This document shows, piece by piece, positions 49,901 to 53,346 of a DNA stretch of 64,000 nt. Under the pieces are notes generated by a model. The model ran no database searches. It worked only from the letters and a program-made list of their open reading frames with translations, and was not told the origin of the DNA. The translations under genes were made by a program, and so were the position numbers. The DNA comes from Scytonema sp. UIC 10036 (GTDB lineage: Bacteria; Cyanobacteriota; Cyanobacteriia; Cyanobacteriales; Nostocaceae). The DNA is taken from the NCBI RefSeq assembly GCF_009725235.1, contig NZ_WJFC01000006.1, forward strand, positions 62,001 through 126,000. Direction: 5' to 3'. Each line of letters begins with the position of its first letter. Within the stretch, counting starts at the first letter, position 1.

Positions 49901-51825
49901 GGCGGCGATCGGTATTAAATATTAATGGTCAGGAGCGGGAGTTTCCCCGACGCGCAACGGTTAGCTCCTTTGGTGCTGGGGGTTCCAATGCACATTTGAT
50001 TATCGAAGAATATATTCCTTCTCTCAGTAAAAGTATAGTATTGAATGATACTAAAGTCTCGAGCGATCGCGAGGTGATAGTTTTCTCTGCGAAAAGTCGC
50101 GATCGTCTTCAGGCAGTGCTGCAACAGATGGGGGATTTTGTTCGCTCCAATGAACAACTATCCCTGAAGAATATGGCTTATACCCTCCAAGTGGGACGTA
50201 TGGCGATGACGCATCGAATCGCGATTCTGGTGAATAATCGAGAAGAATTGATTCAGGGAATTCAGGAAGCTTTGAATTGTCTGGAGGAAAATACCATAAT
50301 GGATACTTCCATTCCGGTGTTTATGGGCGATCTGGAGGCAGAACGCTCAGAAATCAAATATCTGCTTTCTGGTAAATCCGGAGAGGCGATGATAAAAGTG
50401 CTGTTGAGCGAAAATAATTTGGAAAAAATTGCACTTTACTGGGTTAAAGGAGGTAAGATTGACTGGGAATTACTGCATAAACAAGGTCAGGGTTCTATAA
50501 TTTCTCTGCCAACGTATCCCTTTGCCAAACGGCGCTGCTGGGTTGAGGCTAAAGTTGAGGTTAAAGTTCCATCCCAAGTTCCGTCCGAGGTTCAGACAGA
50601 ACCGCTTTCTCAAAGCGTTGGCGATCGCAACCCCTCTGACAAAAACATAGAGGCAGCGCTTAAGGATATTATGCTTCTAACCTTAGGGCTGAGGGCAGAA
50701 GAAATCAATCTCAATACCCCACTGGTTCAATATGGGGTTGATTCCATCATGTTTCTGCAAATTTTCCAGCAAATAAAAACCAATATTAGCGATCGCGTTA
50801 ACTTGGGGCAACTGCTGGAATGCCAAACAATGCAGGATATGGTTCTCTATTTGAAATCGCAAAGAGATACACCGCAAATCGAACCAGAGCAAGCGGGAAG
50901 TTTCTCTTCGTCAAAAGACACTCTTTTCCCAGAGCTCATCCAGCTGAATTCGAGTACCAAGGGAAGACCCGTTTTCTGGTTTCACGGTATGGCTGGCGTT
51001 AAGGTTTACGAGCCCGTTGCTGAAAAAAGCCAGCGCCCCTTCTATGGCATCCAGCCTTGGAGTTGGATTGACAAAACTCAGATGACTTCTCACATACAAC
51101 CTATGGTGAAGCGTTATCTTGAGGCCATACGCTCCGTACAGCCGGAGGGTCCCTACGATTTTGGCGGATATTCCTTGGGTGGGATGTTTGCTTATGAAGC
51201 AACCCGTCAATTACAGGAACTGGGAGAAAGAGTTGAGAGCATTGTGATGGTAGATACATTACAATACAAACCCGGAGAAATGGAGCAATACTCGCGCAAA
51301 ACAAACTATCTGATTGCCTTGAACCGCGCCTTGACCTTATCTGCATGGCAAGCATCAGAAAAAACCGTGCAGGAGATGCTGATTAATTCCGATGAACTTG
51401 ATGCTAACCTCAGTGACGAAGAGTATTTAACTCAACTGATTGCCTTGGCGAAACAGCGAGGGTTGGTGAAAACCGAGACGGAAATACGTACCAGTCTCGA
51501 ACAAGCAACAAGCTTGGATGAATTTTACCAAACCGATCCCTTTGCTTTTATGTTGCTACCCGATCCCAATGCGGTCAATTGTTATTATTTCCGAAATAAG
51601 AATGGATCGATGTTGGGCGATCGCACTTCCTATTATTTTGCGACACCAGAGGATAGAGAAAAATTTGCCACAACCGATTGGTCAGCCGCTTCCCGACAGT
51701 GGAAAACGAACTTGCCAAATATGCAAATTATTGATGTTGATTCCTCCAGTCACATGACCATGTTCTCGGAAGAGAAGTCACGCCAAACAATTGTTGAATT
51801 TTGTGAAATTCTGTATTCAGAGTAA
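27790..51825 (+). CDS. giant trans-AT polyketide synthase (split DH-ACP, five modules, terminal TE)
   Basis: About 8,011 residues starting at GTG; the first in-frame ATG is about 100 codons further in, beyond the catalytic DH histidine (His17), so GTG is preferred. Order: DH-ACP; KS-DH-PS-KR-ACP; KS-KR-ACP; KS-DH-KR-cMT-ACP; KS-DH-KR-ACP; KS0-ACP-TE. KS cysteines: 604, 2419, 3649, 5602, 7146. ACP serines: 352, 2139, 3376, 5339, 6884, 7652. The last KS has Ala7280 in place of the HGTGT histidine. The TE has GYSLGG (Ser7795) and a C-terminal His7988. It should take the chain from the upstream protein, form the pyran ring, add C8 to C1 with a 4-methyl-2,4-diene, and release it as a lactone (or dimeric lactone). 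It sits 72 nt after the previous gene and 46 nt before the P450, suggesting one operon. The start lies almost at the DH fold, leaving no room for an N-terminal docking domain. Confidence 0.96.
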   Translation: MKKEFTISANHPIVKNHQAYGQALLPGLAYVDLLYQFFRGQGHDFATLELRNLSIYRPLVVGKDSSLKLVLQADEVSEGLWSIQLQDREQRDGQVAKAPLLYIKAEMHHRSEAMVFEDFLDFPSLLANSNNRISLRDIYAQCSSQGLVHSGMMKAEGTVYTLDDAQIVEVSLPAEAASATVAADFMFHPTLLDGSAVGSSNLFAQVVEGEERLFLPLFYENFRACELFRQKCIVRVKTASVRRKKDTIYMDMEFFNESGKKIAQLKDFVNKLVRETASINPNLKKSDTVPPAKPKQNEEESGKSPASKPDIDKSEAFERMENLLKEIVASCLECPPESIDTDAGYYELGMDSAMLLQVVTALEKKFAVKLIPTLLFEYTSIAELAGYLINENFTENLTENLTNKNFTDEQDVYPVPANIIKTQAKNEGDIAIIGIAGRYPGANNINEFWQNLITGKDCITEIPEGRWDWRSLIDLKSPSGKSISKWGGFIQDPDCFDHQFFRISPREAEVLDPQERLFLQICWEAIEDAGYTPETLVTRQQDKHRRQSVGVFVGVMHKDYVFLGAEAIERGEQFHLSLNYAPIANRVSYFCNFHGPSMVIDTVCSSSLTALHLALESIKNGESDIALAGGVNLSLHPYKYITYGLLDMYSSDGRCRTFGSGGDGYVSGEGVGAVVLKPLALAVRDRDRIYAVIKGSAINHVGKVSGISVPNPVAQSDMILHCLEKTGINPRTISYVEAHGTGTSLGDPIEIQGLTKAFTTYTNDTQFCAIGSVKSNIGHTESAAGISGLTKIALQLYYKTLVPSLHSQEINPHLDLQASPFYLQHQTQHWERSSNYPRRASLSSFGATGSNAHVILEEYIPEARETVSVQTVEAVEKSMPVLVPLSAKSEERLKEAAQNLYHYLVSKPEGFAEQKIAQLRDIAYTLQVGRKAMDSRLIFLVHHKQQLIENLKAFLDGHGTKENSWYNNQVKQQKHSRGDNSSAMLQQWMVEGRLDQIAEAWIQGAPLNWEDLYALDSTSAKPSRVSLPTYPFAKVRHWVPRKVKTATLFAALHPLLHRNTSTLSEQRFSSTLNGEEFFLADHQVQGKKVLPGVAYLEMARAAVALATSVNDFNAIGFKNIIWEQPLVVDEAEKTVHISLSAKQNSQVGFEIYTGDEQSRTIHCWGTAILKAPDSEAYLDLDDLQEKTNQNHFTPEQCYQAFMAMGIDYRSGHQGIAAVHVGSNQILAELSLPSSVLDDREQFVLHPSMLDSALQAAIGFGLTTQTSDAERQTSLPYALETLEIKAKCTTDLWVWIRYADNNKAGSPIQKFDLDLCDDTGKICVVMRGFSSRVFRSQEQLSSVEATSHPRLHPLLHRQIPTDDSGGDRFTSRFTGVEFFLRDHQQVMLGAAYLEMARCAGQLSTGQAILGLKNIVWSQLLFIAGQARDVFVQLYRHRFSITTQERTSAQNVHFQGQLVVDQTSHPGTPPRLNIQDILSRCPASVETADCDRLLQSTHGPSLLAIAQLWYNQNEALALLQLPDFMLSGREDYVLHPSMVNGAILSSVVFSLLHGQQENLPVPFALDKLWIYREIPARAYAYVSLSSANKHDIEVVDEKGNILVSFKGFTTSVKGALQGRANSNTEKSVAQSNTIYARTQWEESALSDDQPLQQTASSQAAAPIFILAQENPDLKNILYQRWPTANIETLAPVEGDIAETVQANFLRVFQLVKTCIAGRPKLIQPIVILVPENENAYLYAGFAALLKTARFENAKIAGKLIRYAVDDKTADFAELVAAEVDGATQDVEVCYTQTGTRKTKKLYEINDFGQSKEQSLLEAGLLHEGDVIWITGGLGGLGQIFVRHLSHIKGLKLILSGRSTLDAAKEKVLHSLQQGDAEISYLCCDISDKKAVAALVQSILKKYGKLNGVIHSAGVNQDAYILNKAREEFTTVLRPKVAGILEIEEACQNIPLKFMVLFSSIAGVFGSIGQVDYATANAFLDSFAEARNLRVQQGKCFGKTISINWPLWKEGGMGVDTQNETLMQQNTGMIALETNAGLNAFELVLASEFNQILVAQGETEKIRSRLLSSQPTAENEHQVQADASNPVEQQNKDEQSKEEQSQRTWLMRSLHKDLAAFICRLQKVKPEEIDIDAEFSNYGFDSISFTSFTNYLNEMYGLELMPTLFFEYSSLRSLANSLLENHQEALLKKYKLPKKAVLTQTQTQTQTQSQTQSQSQTDQIDKSQRFVHSPTAPLRAGSTQENRIPENKAKAEPIAIIGMSGKFPGAENLTEFWNHLQANRDLISEIPEERWNWRDYYGESQNENGKTRIKWGGFITDIDRFDPLFFGISPVEAELMDPQFRLFLETVWATIENAGYRASDLSGSKTGVYVGVTTTDYKDLMQQARVKENSQEYHAMFPFMLANRVSYLLNFRGPSEAIDTACSSSLVAIHRAIESIRQGSCDMAVAGGVNIIANPQLVIAAAQGGMLSEDGRCKTFDKSANGYVRGEGVGAILLKPLAKAIADNDSIYGVIRGSAENHGGKATSPTAPNPVAQQELLVWAYTQAGIAPETVGYIEAHGTGTPLGDPIEINGLKNAFAQLYKQNGSSPASEPHCALGSVKTNIGHLEAAAGISGVLKVLLMIKHRVIPGNSHLKEPNPYLQLSGSPFYLAKDTQTWAALHDEAQNPIPRRAGVSSFGIGGTNVHLVLEEYVAEPVAEGVDSGEASLIIFSAKNKQRLVEIARNLHDFLIANRQSSPGNPLRLCDIAYTLQIGREEMEHRLGFVASSIAELEEKLAVFISTQGESQDLYEGSTKGNKDTLEAFESDDDLQEMLAKWIEDKKFEKILKLWVKGLSVNWHRFYRPNLPRRISLPTYPFARERYWIPASAQPSPAPNTSSASPAQADEATGVLICHPVWKEKPAPVKPDSVDLASLNYSQHLILFCDMDAPAGLQNRLCKGGVCRALQPQSKDLALGYQSLCEQVFTHFKEILENKPTGKVFVQIVIPSAETEDAEGTGRLFQGLSALLKTAHLENPRIIGQLIEIDPHDTNDEPIKRVRENSQSPEDVWVRYRNGRREVVSWEELPFSEQTVAHIPWKEGGVYLITGGAGGLGLIFAREIARRVKAPTLILAGRSPLSQKKQEQLQQEAKLLGARIEYRQTDVSQQKEVDDLIQSILRDFTKLDGILHAAGLIRDSFIIKKTAAQFQEVLAPKVRGTVYLDRASKEINLDFFILFSSGAAVLGNAGQADYAAANAFMDAYADYRHTLCASNKRFGRSLSINWPLWQEGGMHMDEQTLKALEQNSGIRALQTDSGVNALFRALSLQPNQVMVLFGNLTKIRQGLFAASTEPSRKESSSSSFAIDEQRLLAKTLHQCKTLFGSIIKLSPDRIEAEEPLERYGIDSVIIAQMNLRLEEIFGEISKTLLYEYQTLGELASYLTTEYRKECMAWTGLAVDSTTAIPSASEVKTASEAKPSLESQTAPEVKPLSGWSVNVLTPSQYEPIAIIGLAGRYAQANTLQAYWENLQSGKDCVTEIPPERWSLEGFYHENLEEAIIQGKSYCKWGSFIDGFANFDPLFFSISPREAIGIDPQERLFLQSAWEAMEDAGYTRETLRDKFRQRIGVFVGITKTGFSLYGPELWQRGETVYPHTSFSSVANRISYILNLRGPSLPIDTMCSSSLTAIHEACEHIRRRECDLAIAGGVNLYLHPASYVQMCAAQMLSRDGKCKSFGEGGNGFVPGEGVGAVLLKPLAQAIDDRDNIYAVIRASSVNHGGKTNGYTVPNPNAQAELIEETLNKAGLDARTLSYIEAHGTGTELGDPIEISGLTKAFEKHTTATNFCALGSVKSNLGHLEAAAGIAGLTKIILQLKHEQLVPTLHATELNPNINFAKTPFVLQQTLSPWKRPVIDIDGETKEYPRKAGISSFGAGGSNAHLVVEEYVRETREGDRNDGLGDEPQIVVLSAKNEARLYCVAQNLHDYLSSKQGANLKLRDIAYTLQLGREAMEERLGLIVRSLDELKQKLKGFVARESGIEDLYRGQVKGGQKSLALFADDDELQEAVEKWIQRKKLAKLVELWTQGLAVNWSKLHGESKPHRISLPTYPFEQTKYWFEQALNAKPKTSALSEEQSAVKLHPLIHENTSNFLKQRFSSSFSGQEFFLADHLVQGNRVLPGVAYLEMVRMAVTLAVGTQMEGCDLRFSDVVWARAIVVGDRPLRVHTALQMEDSATISFEIYTNADMEEKDGEENAVIHCQGSVELCFLDKGQELDLANLQSQCQHKTLSAAQCYQVFESVGIHYGAGHRGIDTVYAGNGQVLAKLILPPSVANTADCFVLHPSLMDSALQASLGLAIGSNLSSEPKPSLPYALETLEIYDAGMPSWAWIRESYHSSPEIQKLDIDLCDEQGQICVSMRGFSSRVLDRPLVSQDASLTLLSPVWNAISVEQTEDQQDAFASDRVLIIGGSKQQKAAIGQVYPDAVCLSENEFEEISRQVQALSSQMNVVHIIWIAPTRPITSVRQQSLINEQDQGVLYLFRLLKVLLAFGYGDKVLHWTVITTQTQVVRKQDVINPTHASVHGLIGSLAKEYPHWKIRLLDMDASRDWPVRDMLALPADKNGDAVAYRAKEWFKQALVPVFESDRGAQPCYRSQGVYVVIGGAGGIGEAWSQWAIEHYQARIIWLGRRKKDSSIQEKLDALSKLGTPPIYIEADASDLAALQKAYQEMKRNYGHIHGVIHSAIVLADKSLANMDEQQFQAGLRAKVDVSVRLAQVFAEEALDFVLFFSSIQSVAKMPGQSNYAAGCTFKDAFASQLAQEWSCPVKVINWGYWGSVGVVATSAYRDRMARAGVGSIEPQEGMMAIQTLLRSPLNQLALFKQLPPASNTQPSENQSLEEWITSYQDEIPCCIDSLQQYLPKQTLPVINIEASAAEQATAIEEMSAQLLLATLQSLGVFEGSSEQRASVLPIVERYGRWLEESLSVLLTKGYLEYDGQCYTNKLSSVDLARLWQEWDRAKVLWLQDSNYKALATLVETCLRALPEILTGKQQATDVIFPDSSLALVENVYKGNAIADFYNQTLQRSVVAYIQARLAQNPTAQIRILEIGAGTGGTSAGLLAQLRPFRNNIAEYCYTDLSKAFLQHAEREYAPEHPYIVTQIFDVEKPLAEQGIQANRYDLAIAANVLHATKNIRNTLRNAKASLRKHGLIFLNEMSAKSLFTHLTFGLLEGWWLYEDAALRITGSPALSSESWADVLTEEGFSSVTFPALFSAQSAHDFGQQIIIAQSDGIVRQKSRRQTSLLTPSAPARQSLEVKEKEIRQAQPLSKLNLTAKPTANAETLREKAKVYIKKLVASTLQLSSDQIDSAQPLETYGLDSILVIQLTSTLRKAFKNISNTLFFEVQTIDGVVDYLLESQSEEFIALLGLEKHPIAETAIVKSTAIEVPKTERQTIGKNRPLLKPDFRTARRFNALAESQENGSTDHRDIAIIGLSGRYPQAKNINDFWQNLKAGKNCISEIPQERWDWKRYFDAEKGKEGKLYTKWGGFIDDVDKFDPLFFQLSAREAERMDPQERLFLECAYSCIEDAGYTPANLCDSRKVGVFVGVMNSTYPLQPSDWSMANRVSYLFNFQGPSLSVDTACSSSLTALHLAVESLHSGTSECAIVGGVNLILDPIQYLSLSAMMMLSATNECKPFGDNADGFIDGEGVGAVILKPLAKAEQDGDAIYGIIKGSTINAGGKTNGYTVPNPIAQSQLIQEALARAGVNPRTISYLEAHGTGTALGDPIEINGLSRAFGRSEDKQFCAIGSVKSNIGHTESAAGIAAITKVLLQLKHRQLVPSLHSQQLNPSIHFADTPFVVQQTLEPWQRPVLTIDGETKVYPRIAGISSFGAGGANAHVIIQEYINEEASLGAYADAGELDRPSLIVISAKDENRLGEVARNLCHYARECSLADKSETQTAQLQAMAYTLQVGREAMEERLGLVVSSFTELSEKLQEFLDGRSDVENLYRGQVKRNKEAMSVLASDEDFGETIQTWIHKGKYAKILELWVKGFVFDWSKLYGEKKPPRLHLPTYPFARERYWAKAIDLSVACTSSVAHHQSADLIHPLVHKNTSNLAEQRFSSTFSGQEFFLTDHRINGEKTLPGVAYLEMARVAVEQALPNPPASLEKTFQLKNIVWANPFIFNSQGQTVHVRIFPSTFEDSKENNTSANNNGNVSFEEIGYEIYSNTVAENEVIVHSQGVATFSKIREVAALDLSALQARIDRKCLSTQECYDAFKAMGIEYGKGQQGIEDVYVSHSQASRCEVLAKLRLPYVVADTASEFVLHPSVMDSALQACIGLSVGQSASESGQVSVPFALDKLEIIKKCKATMWAWIRYSDNSSASRQTSSHRVTKIDIDLCDESGDICVRIKGFSTRTLAIQESKSIATWMGFPVWTEKALSENERSEYASTAYARRIIMLCDMEWFCDRAIESQIEGAMCIHLTTQAKTLAKRFQEIAVQVFERIKAVLEEKNKGTTFIQILIPSSGETQLFSALTGLLKTAHLENPAILGQLITLESSETQEGLIDKIQRNSHCPEDTFIRYQQERRQTISWQELPVSAQTMQIPWQEGGVYLITGGLGGLGFIFAKHIAQQTRKVSLILTGRAALDERRRKQIEELESLGARVEYQQVDVSQQQETERLIANIENDIGSLKGILHSAGLIRDNFIIKKTASEFQSVLAPKVDGAIHLDRATKDLNLDFFILFSSLAGNNGNVGQVDYACANAFMDAYAHYRNNLVAAKERVGQTLSINWPLWKEGGMQIDAWSKKTILQNLGLVPMETNLGIQALIQGLSSGQSQLMVLTGDLERLQISQQARPSSLPSTDIERDIEREGIHENEFEENKFDENELEARSVHYFKNLISSILKIPAHRIQNDELLETYGIDSVVIMQLTNQLEKVFGSLSKTLFFEYPTIDEINRYFVTSHKEQLKVALGLGKAKTPENHRSAFVDKASPTINRGARFLTHAPRLSPSPVPQTQDIAIISVSGRYPLSPDLETFWENLSQGKNCITEVPESRWDCNLYFDSKSSNPGKTHSKWGGFLTDVDKFDPLFFNISPREAELMNPNERLFLETVWDLIERSGYTPERIQEQHENKVGVYVGAMYQQYQALASDPVKESILSLSSYSAIANRVSYFFDFHGPSMAIDTMCSSSLIAIQLACESLLKGECQLAIAGGVNLSIHANKYIGLSLSKMISGQNTSKSFGEGDGYVPAEGVGAVLLKPMTNAIEDGDSILAVIKSISSNHGGHTHGFHVPNPNAQAQLIEDNFRKSGIDPRTITYVESAANGSPLGDPIEVSALNKAFQKFTQDKGFCAIGSVKSNIGHAEAASGISQLTKVILQLQHQQLVPSIHAESLNPNLSFDGSPFYLQQKLQPWRRSVLNINGQEREFPRRATVSSFGAGGSNAHLIIEEYIPSLSKSIVLNDTKVSSDREVIVFSAKSRDRLQAVLQQMGDFVRSNEQLSLKNMAYTLQVGRMAMTHRIAILVNNREELIQGIQEALNCLEENTIMDTSIPVFMGDLEAERSEIKYLLSGKSGEAMIKVLLSENNLEKIALYWVKGGKIDWELLHKQGQGSIISLPTYPFAKRRCWVEAKVEVKVPSQVPSEVQTEPLSQSVGDRNPSDKNIEAALKDIMLLTLGLRAEEINLNTPLVQYGVDSIMFLQIFQQIKTNISDRVNLGQLLECQTMQDMVLYLKSQRDTPQIEPEQAGSFSSSKDTLFPELIQLNSSTKGRPVFWFHGMAGVKVYEPVAEKSQRPFYGIQPWSWIDKTQMTSHIQPMVKRYLEAIRSVQPEGPYDFGGYSLGGMFAYEATRQLQELGERVESIVMVDTLQYKPGEMEQYSRKTNYLIALNRALTLSAWQASEKTVQEMLINSDELDANLSDEEYLTQLIALAKQRGLVKTETEIRTSLEQATSLDEFYQTDPFAFMLLPDPNAVNCYYFRNKNGSMLGDRTSYYFATPEDREKFATTDWSAASRQWKTNLPNMQIIDVDSSSHMTMFSEEKSRQTIVEFCEILYSE
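28960..28995 (+). repeat. 12-bp tandem repeat in ACP7-KS8 linker
   Basis: Three copies of GAGAATCTTACA (the first with TTT for CTT) encode ENFT/ENLT/ENLT in the linker after the ACP. Confidence 0.88.
29071..34325 (+). other. PKS module 8: KS-DH-PS-KR-ACP (pyran-forming)
   Basis: Active KS (Cys604, EAHGTGT, NIGH). The first DH is intact: HQVQGKKVLP with His1082 and HPSMLDSA with Asp1250. A second DH-like domain follows (about 31837-32630). Its HxxxGxxxxP motif is contracted to DHQQVMLGAAYLEM, losing the Gly and Pro, and its catalytic Asp is Asn1538 (HPSMVNGA). This is the pattern of pyran synthase domains that catalyse oxa-Michael cyclisation after a DH. The KR has TGGLGGLG near residue 1827 and DYATANAF. 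ACP Ser2139 (GFDSISF). Predicted: a C9-C13 pyran ring. Confidence 0.84.
34375..34428 (+). repeat. 6-bp tandem repeat in ACP8-KS9 linker
   Basis: ACCCAA and variants (TCTCAA, TCCCAA), about nine copies, encode alternating Thr/Ser-Gln. The array sits between ACP8 and KS9 and keeps the reading frame. Confidence 0.92.
34531..38070 (+). other. PKS module 9: KS-KR-ACP
   Basis: Active KS (Cys2419, EAHGTGT, NIGH). The KR has TGGAGGLG near 3078, GLIRDSF (B-type Asp) and DYAAANAF. The ACP motif is GIDSVII, Ser3376, ending MAWTGL. Predicted 7-OH. KR and ACP closely resemble those of modules 3 and 5. Confidence 0.87.
38206..43960 (+). other. PKS module 10: KS-DH-KR-cMT-ACP
   Basis: Active KS (Cys3649, EAHGTGT, NLGH). 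The DH is intact (HLVQGNRVLP with His4135; HPSLMDSA). The KR (GGAGGIG near 4620) reads NYAAGCTF, with Cys at the usual Asn. The cMT has ILEIGAGTGG from 5066. The ACP motif is GLDSILV, Ser5339. Predicted alpha-methyl enoyl unit (4-methyl, C4=C5). Confidence 0.87.
44122..48585 (+). other. PKS module 11: KS-DH-KR-ACP
   Basis: Active KS (Cys5602, EAHGTGT, NIGH). The DH has HRINGEKTLP (His6095) and HPSVMDSA. The KR has TGGLGGLG near 6575, GLIRDNF and DYACANAF. ACP Ser6884 (GIDSVVI). This is the last elongating module and predicts the C2=C3 double bond conjugated to the ester. Confidence 0.88.
48256..48279 (+). repeat. 12-bp direct repeat preceding ACP11
   Basis: Two exact copies of GATATTGAACGC encode DIER twice, followed by an acidic low-complexity stretch rich in Glu, Asn and Phe. 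Unlike the other arrays it lies between KR11 and ACP11. Confidence 0.8.
48712..51825 (+). other. PKS module 12: KS0-ACP-TE (chain release)
   Basis: The KS keeps Cys7146 and NIGH, but HGTGT reads SAANGS with Ala7280 at the His position, so it should not condense. The ACP motif is GVDSIMF, Ser7652. The thioesterase (about 50935-51825) has FWFHGMAG, GGYSLGG (Ser7795) and SSSHMT (His7988). It releases the finished chain, probably by lactonisation through the C21 oxygen. Whether it also dimerises the product cannot be read from the sequence. Confidence 0.86.
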
Positions 51826-51871
51826 CAATTCACACTTGTCTCACCTAACAAATAATACACAGTAACCAAAT

Positions 51872-53248
51872 ATGACTGCCGTCAAGACATTTTTTAACGA
51901 AAATCAATTACCCGATGGGCCAAAAGCTGCTCCATTCTTTCAATTGCTTGATTGGATTGCTCGACCTTTTGAATATCTAGACGAATGCACCGATAAATAC
52001 GGCGATCTCTTTACTTTAAGGCTATTAGGATTTTCTCCACTTGTATTTATAACCAATCCTCAAGGGATTAAAGAGATTTTCAACCTTGATGGTCAATATT
52101 TTGATGCCGCACATACGAACAAAAATGGGGGTGGTCGTCTTATCATGGGCGATAATTCCTTAATCTTAATGGATGGAGCTCGTCACGAAAGGGAACGTAA
52201 ATTACTGATGCCACCTTTTCATGGAGAGAAAGTAAAATCCTATGCCAAGTCAATCTGTGAAATAACTGAAAAAGTAGCTTCTCTTTGGAAGATCGACCGA
52301 CCTTTTCTGGCTAGAGATATCGCTCAAGAAATTACCCTCAAGGTAATTATGCAGGTACTATTTGGATTCAGTGAAGGGGAGAAGTGCGAACGACTTAGCT
52401 CCCTGATAGCTCATTGGTTACACATGACCTCTTCTCCATTGCGATTGAGTTTTATATTCTTGAAACCTCTGCAAGTAGACTTAGGACCTTGGAGCCCTTG
52501 GGGCAACTTTATCAGAACCAAACAAAAAATCCACGACTTATTCCAAGTGGAAATAGACGATAAACGAACTCATCCTGAAAAACTTGGCAATGATATCCTC
52601 AGTTTAATGCTATCTGCAACTGACTCAGAGGGTCAGTCAATGAGTGACGAGCAGTTAAAAGATGAACTCATTACCTTGTTATCTGCTGGACATGAAACAA
52701 CTGCTAATGGTCTAGCTTGGGGTTTTTACTGGCTTGCAAAAAATCCCTCAGTAAAAGAAAAACTATCACAAGAAATCGATAGTTTAGGCAAAAATCCCGA
52801 TCCTATTGAAATATCTCGTCTTCCCTATTTAACGGCTGTTTGTCAAGAAATATTACGGCTTTATCCCGTAGTACAAGTTGCCTTGGCGAGATTTGCAAAA
52901 CAAGATATAGAAATCATGGGTCGCTGTTTTAAAGCAGGAACAACATTTATTCCCAGCATTTATTCAGTTCATCGTCGAGAAGATTTGTATCCGAATTCCA
53001 AACAATTCCAACCAGAAAGATTTTTGGAGCGGCAATATACTGCTTATGAATTTCTTCCTTTTGGTGGGGGCGTGCGGATGTGTTTGGGTCACGCTTTGGC
53101 TATGCTAGAAATGAAACTGGTAATAGCTACGATCGTATCTAAATACAACTTAGAATTAGCTGATGATAAACCTATCAAACCAATACGTCGCAGCGCTACG
53201 ATCTCACCCTCAAATGGAGTTCCTTTAGTTGTGACTGGTTTGCGCTAA
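51872..53248 (+). CDS. cytochrome P450 (CYP110-like), probable tailoring oxidase
   Basis: 458 residues, a normal P450 length. The I-helix motif AGHETT is at 272-277, ExxR appears as EILR, and the heme loop is FGGGVRMCLG with Cys404 as thiolate ligand. The N-terminus (LPDGPKAAPFFQLLDW) resembles cyanobacterial CYP110 proteins. No transmembrane anchor is evident. The ATG follows the PKS stop by 46 nt on the same strand, so co-transcription and a role on the polyketide are likely. Hydroxylation or epoxidation of the macrolide (tolytoxin-type compounds carry a 6-OH and an epoxide) is the natural guess, but the site cannot be determined. No electron-transfer partner is encoded nearby. Confidence 0.93.
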   Translation: MTAVKTFFNENQLPDGPKAAPFFQLLDWIARPFEYLDECTDKYGDLFTLRLLGFSPLVFITNPQGIKEIFNLDGQYFDAAHTNKNGGGRLIMGDNSLILMDGARHERERKLLMPPFHGEKVKSYAKSICEITEKVASLWKIDRPFLARDIAQEITLKVIMQVLFGFSEGEKCERLSSLIAHWLHMTSSPLRLSFIFLKPLQVDLGPWSPWGNFIRTKQKIHDLFQVEIDDKRTHPEKLGNDILSLMLSATDSEGQSMSDEQLKDELITLLSAGHETTANGLAWGFYWLAKNPSVKEKLSQEIDSLGKNPDPIEISRLPYLTAVCQEILRLYPVVQVALARFAKQDIEIMGRCFKAGTTFIPSIYSVHRREDLYPNSKQFQPERFLERQYTAYEFLPFGGGVRMCLGHALAMLEMKLVIATIVSKYNLELADDKPIKPIRRSATISPSNGVPLVVTGLR

Positions 53249-53286
53249 TTTGTCATATCATGTCCGGTTAATGACCCATAATGTAG

Positions 53287-53304
53287 AGACTGACATATCA
53301 GTCT
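53287..53304 (+). other. small hairpin between P450 and Rieske gene
   Basis: AGACTGA and TCAGTCT form a perfect 7-bp stem around the loop CATA, in the 98-nt gap. No T-run follows, so termination is doubtful. It may be an mRNA-stability or attenuation element. Confidence 0.35.
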
Positions 53305-53346
53305 AAACAGAGTTGTGCAAATTTTTATTGTAGTTCATTGTGTCTT

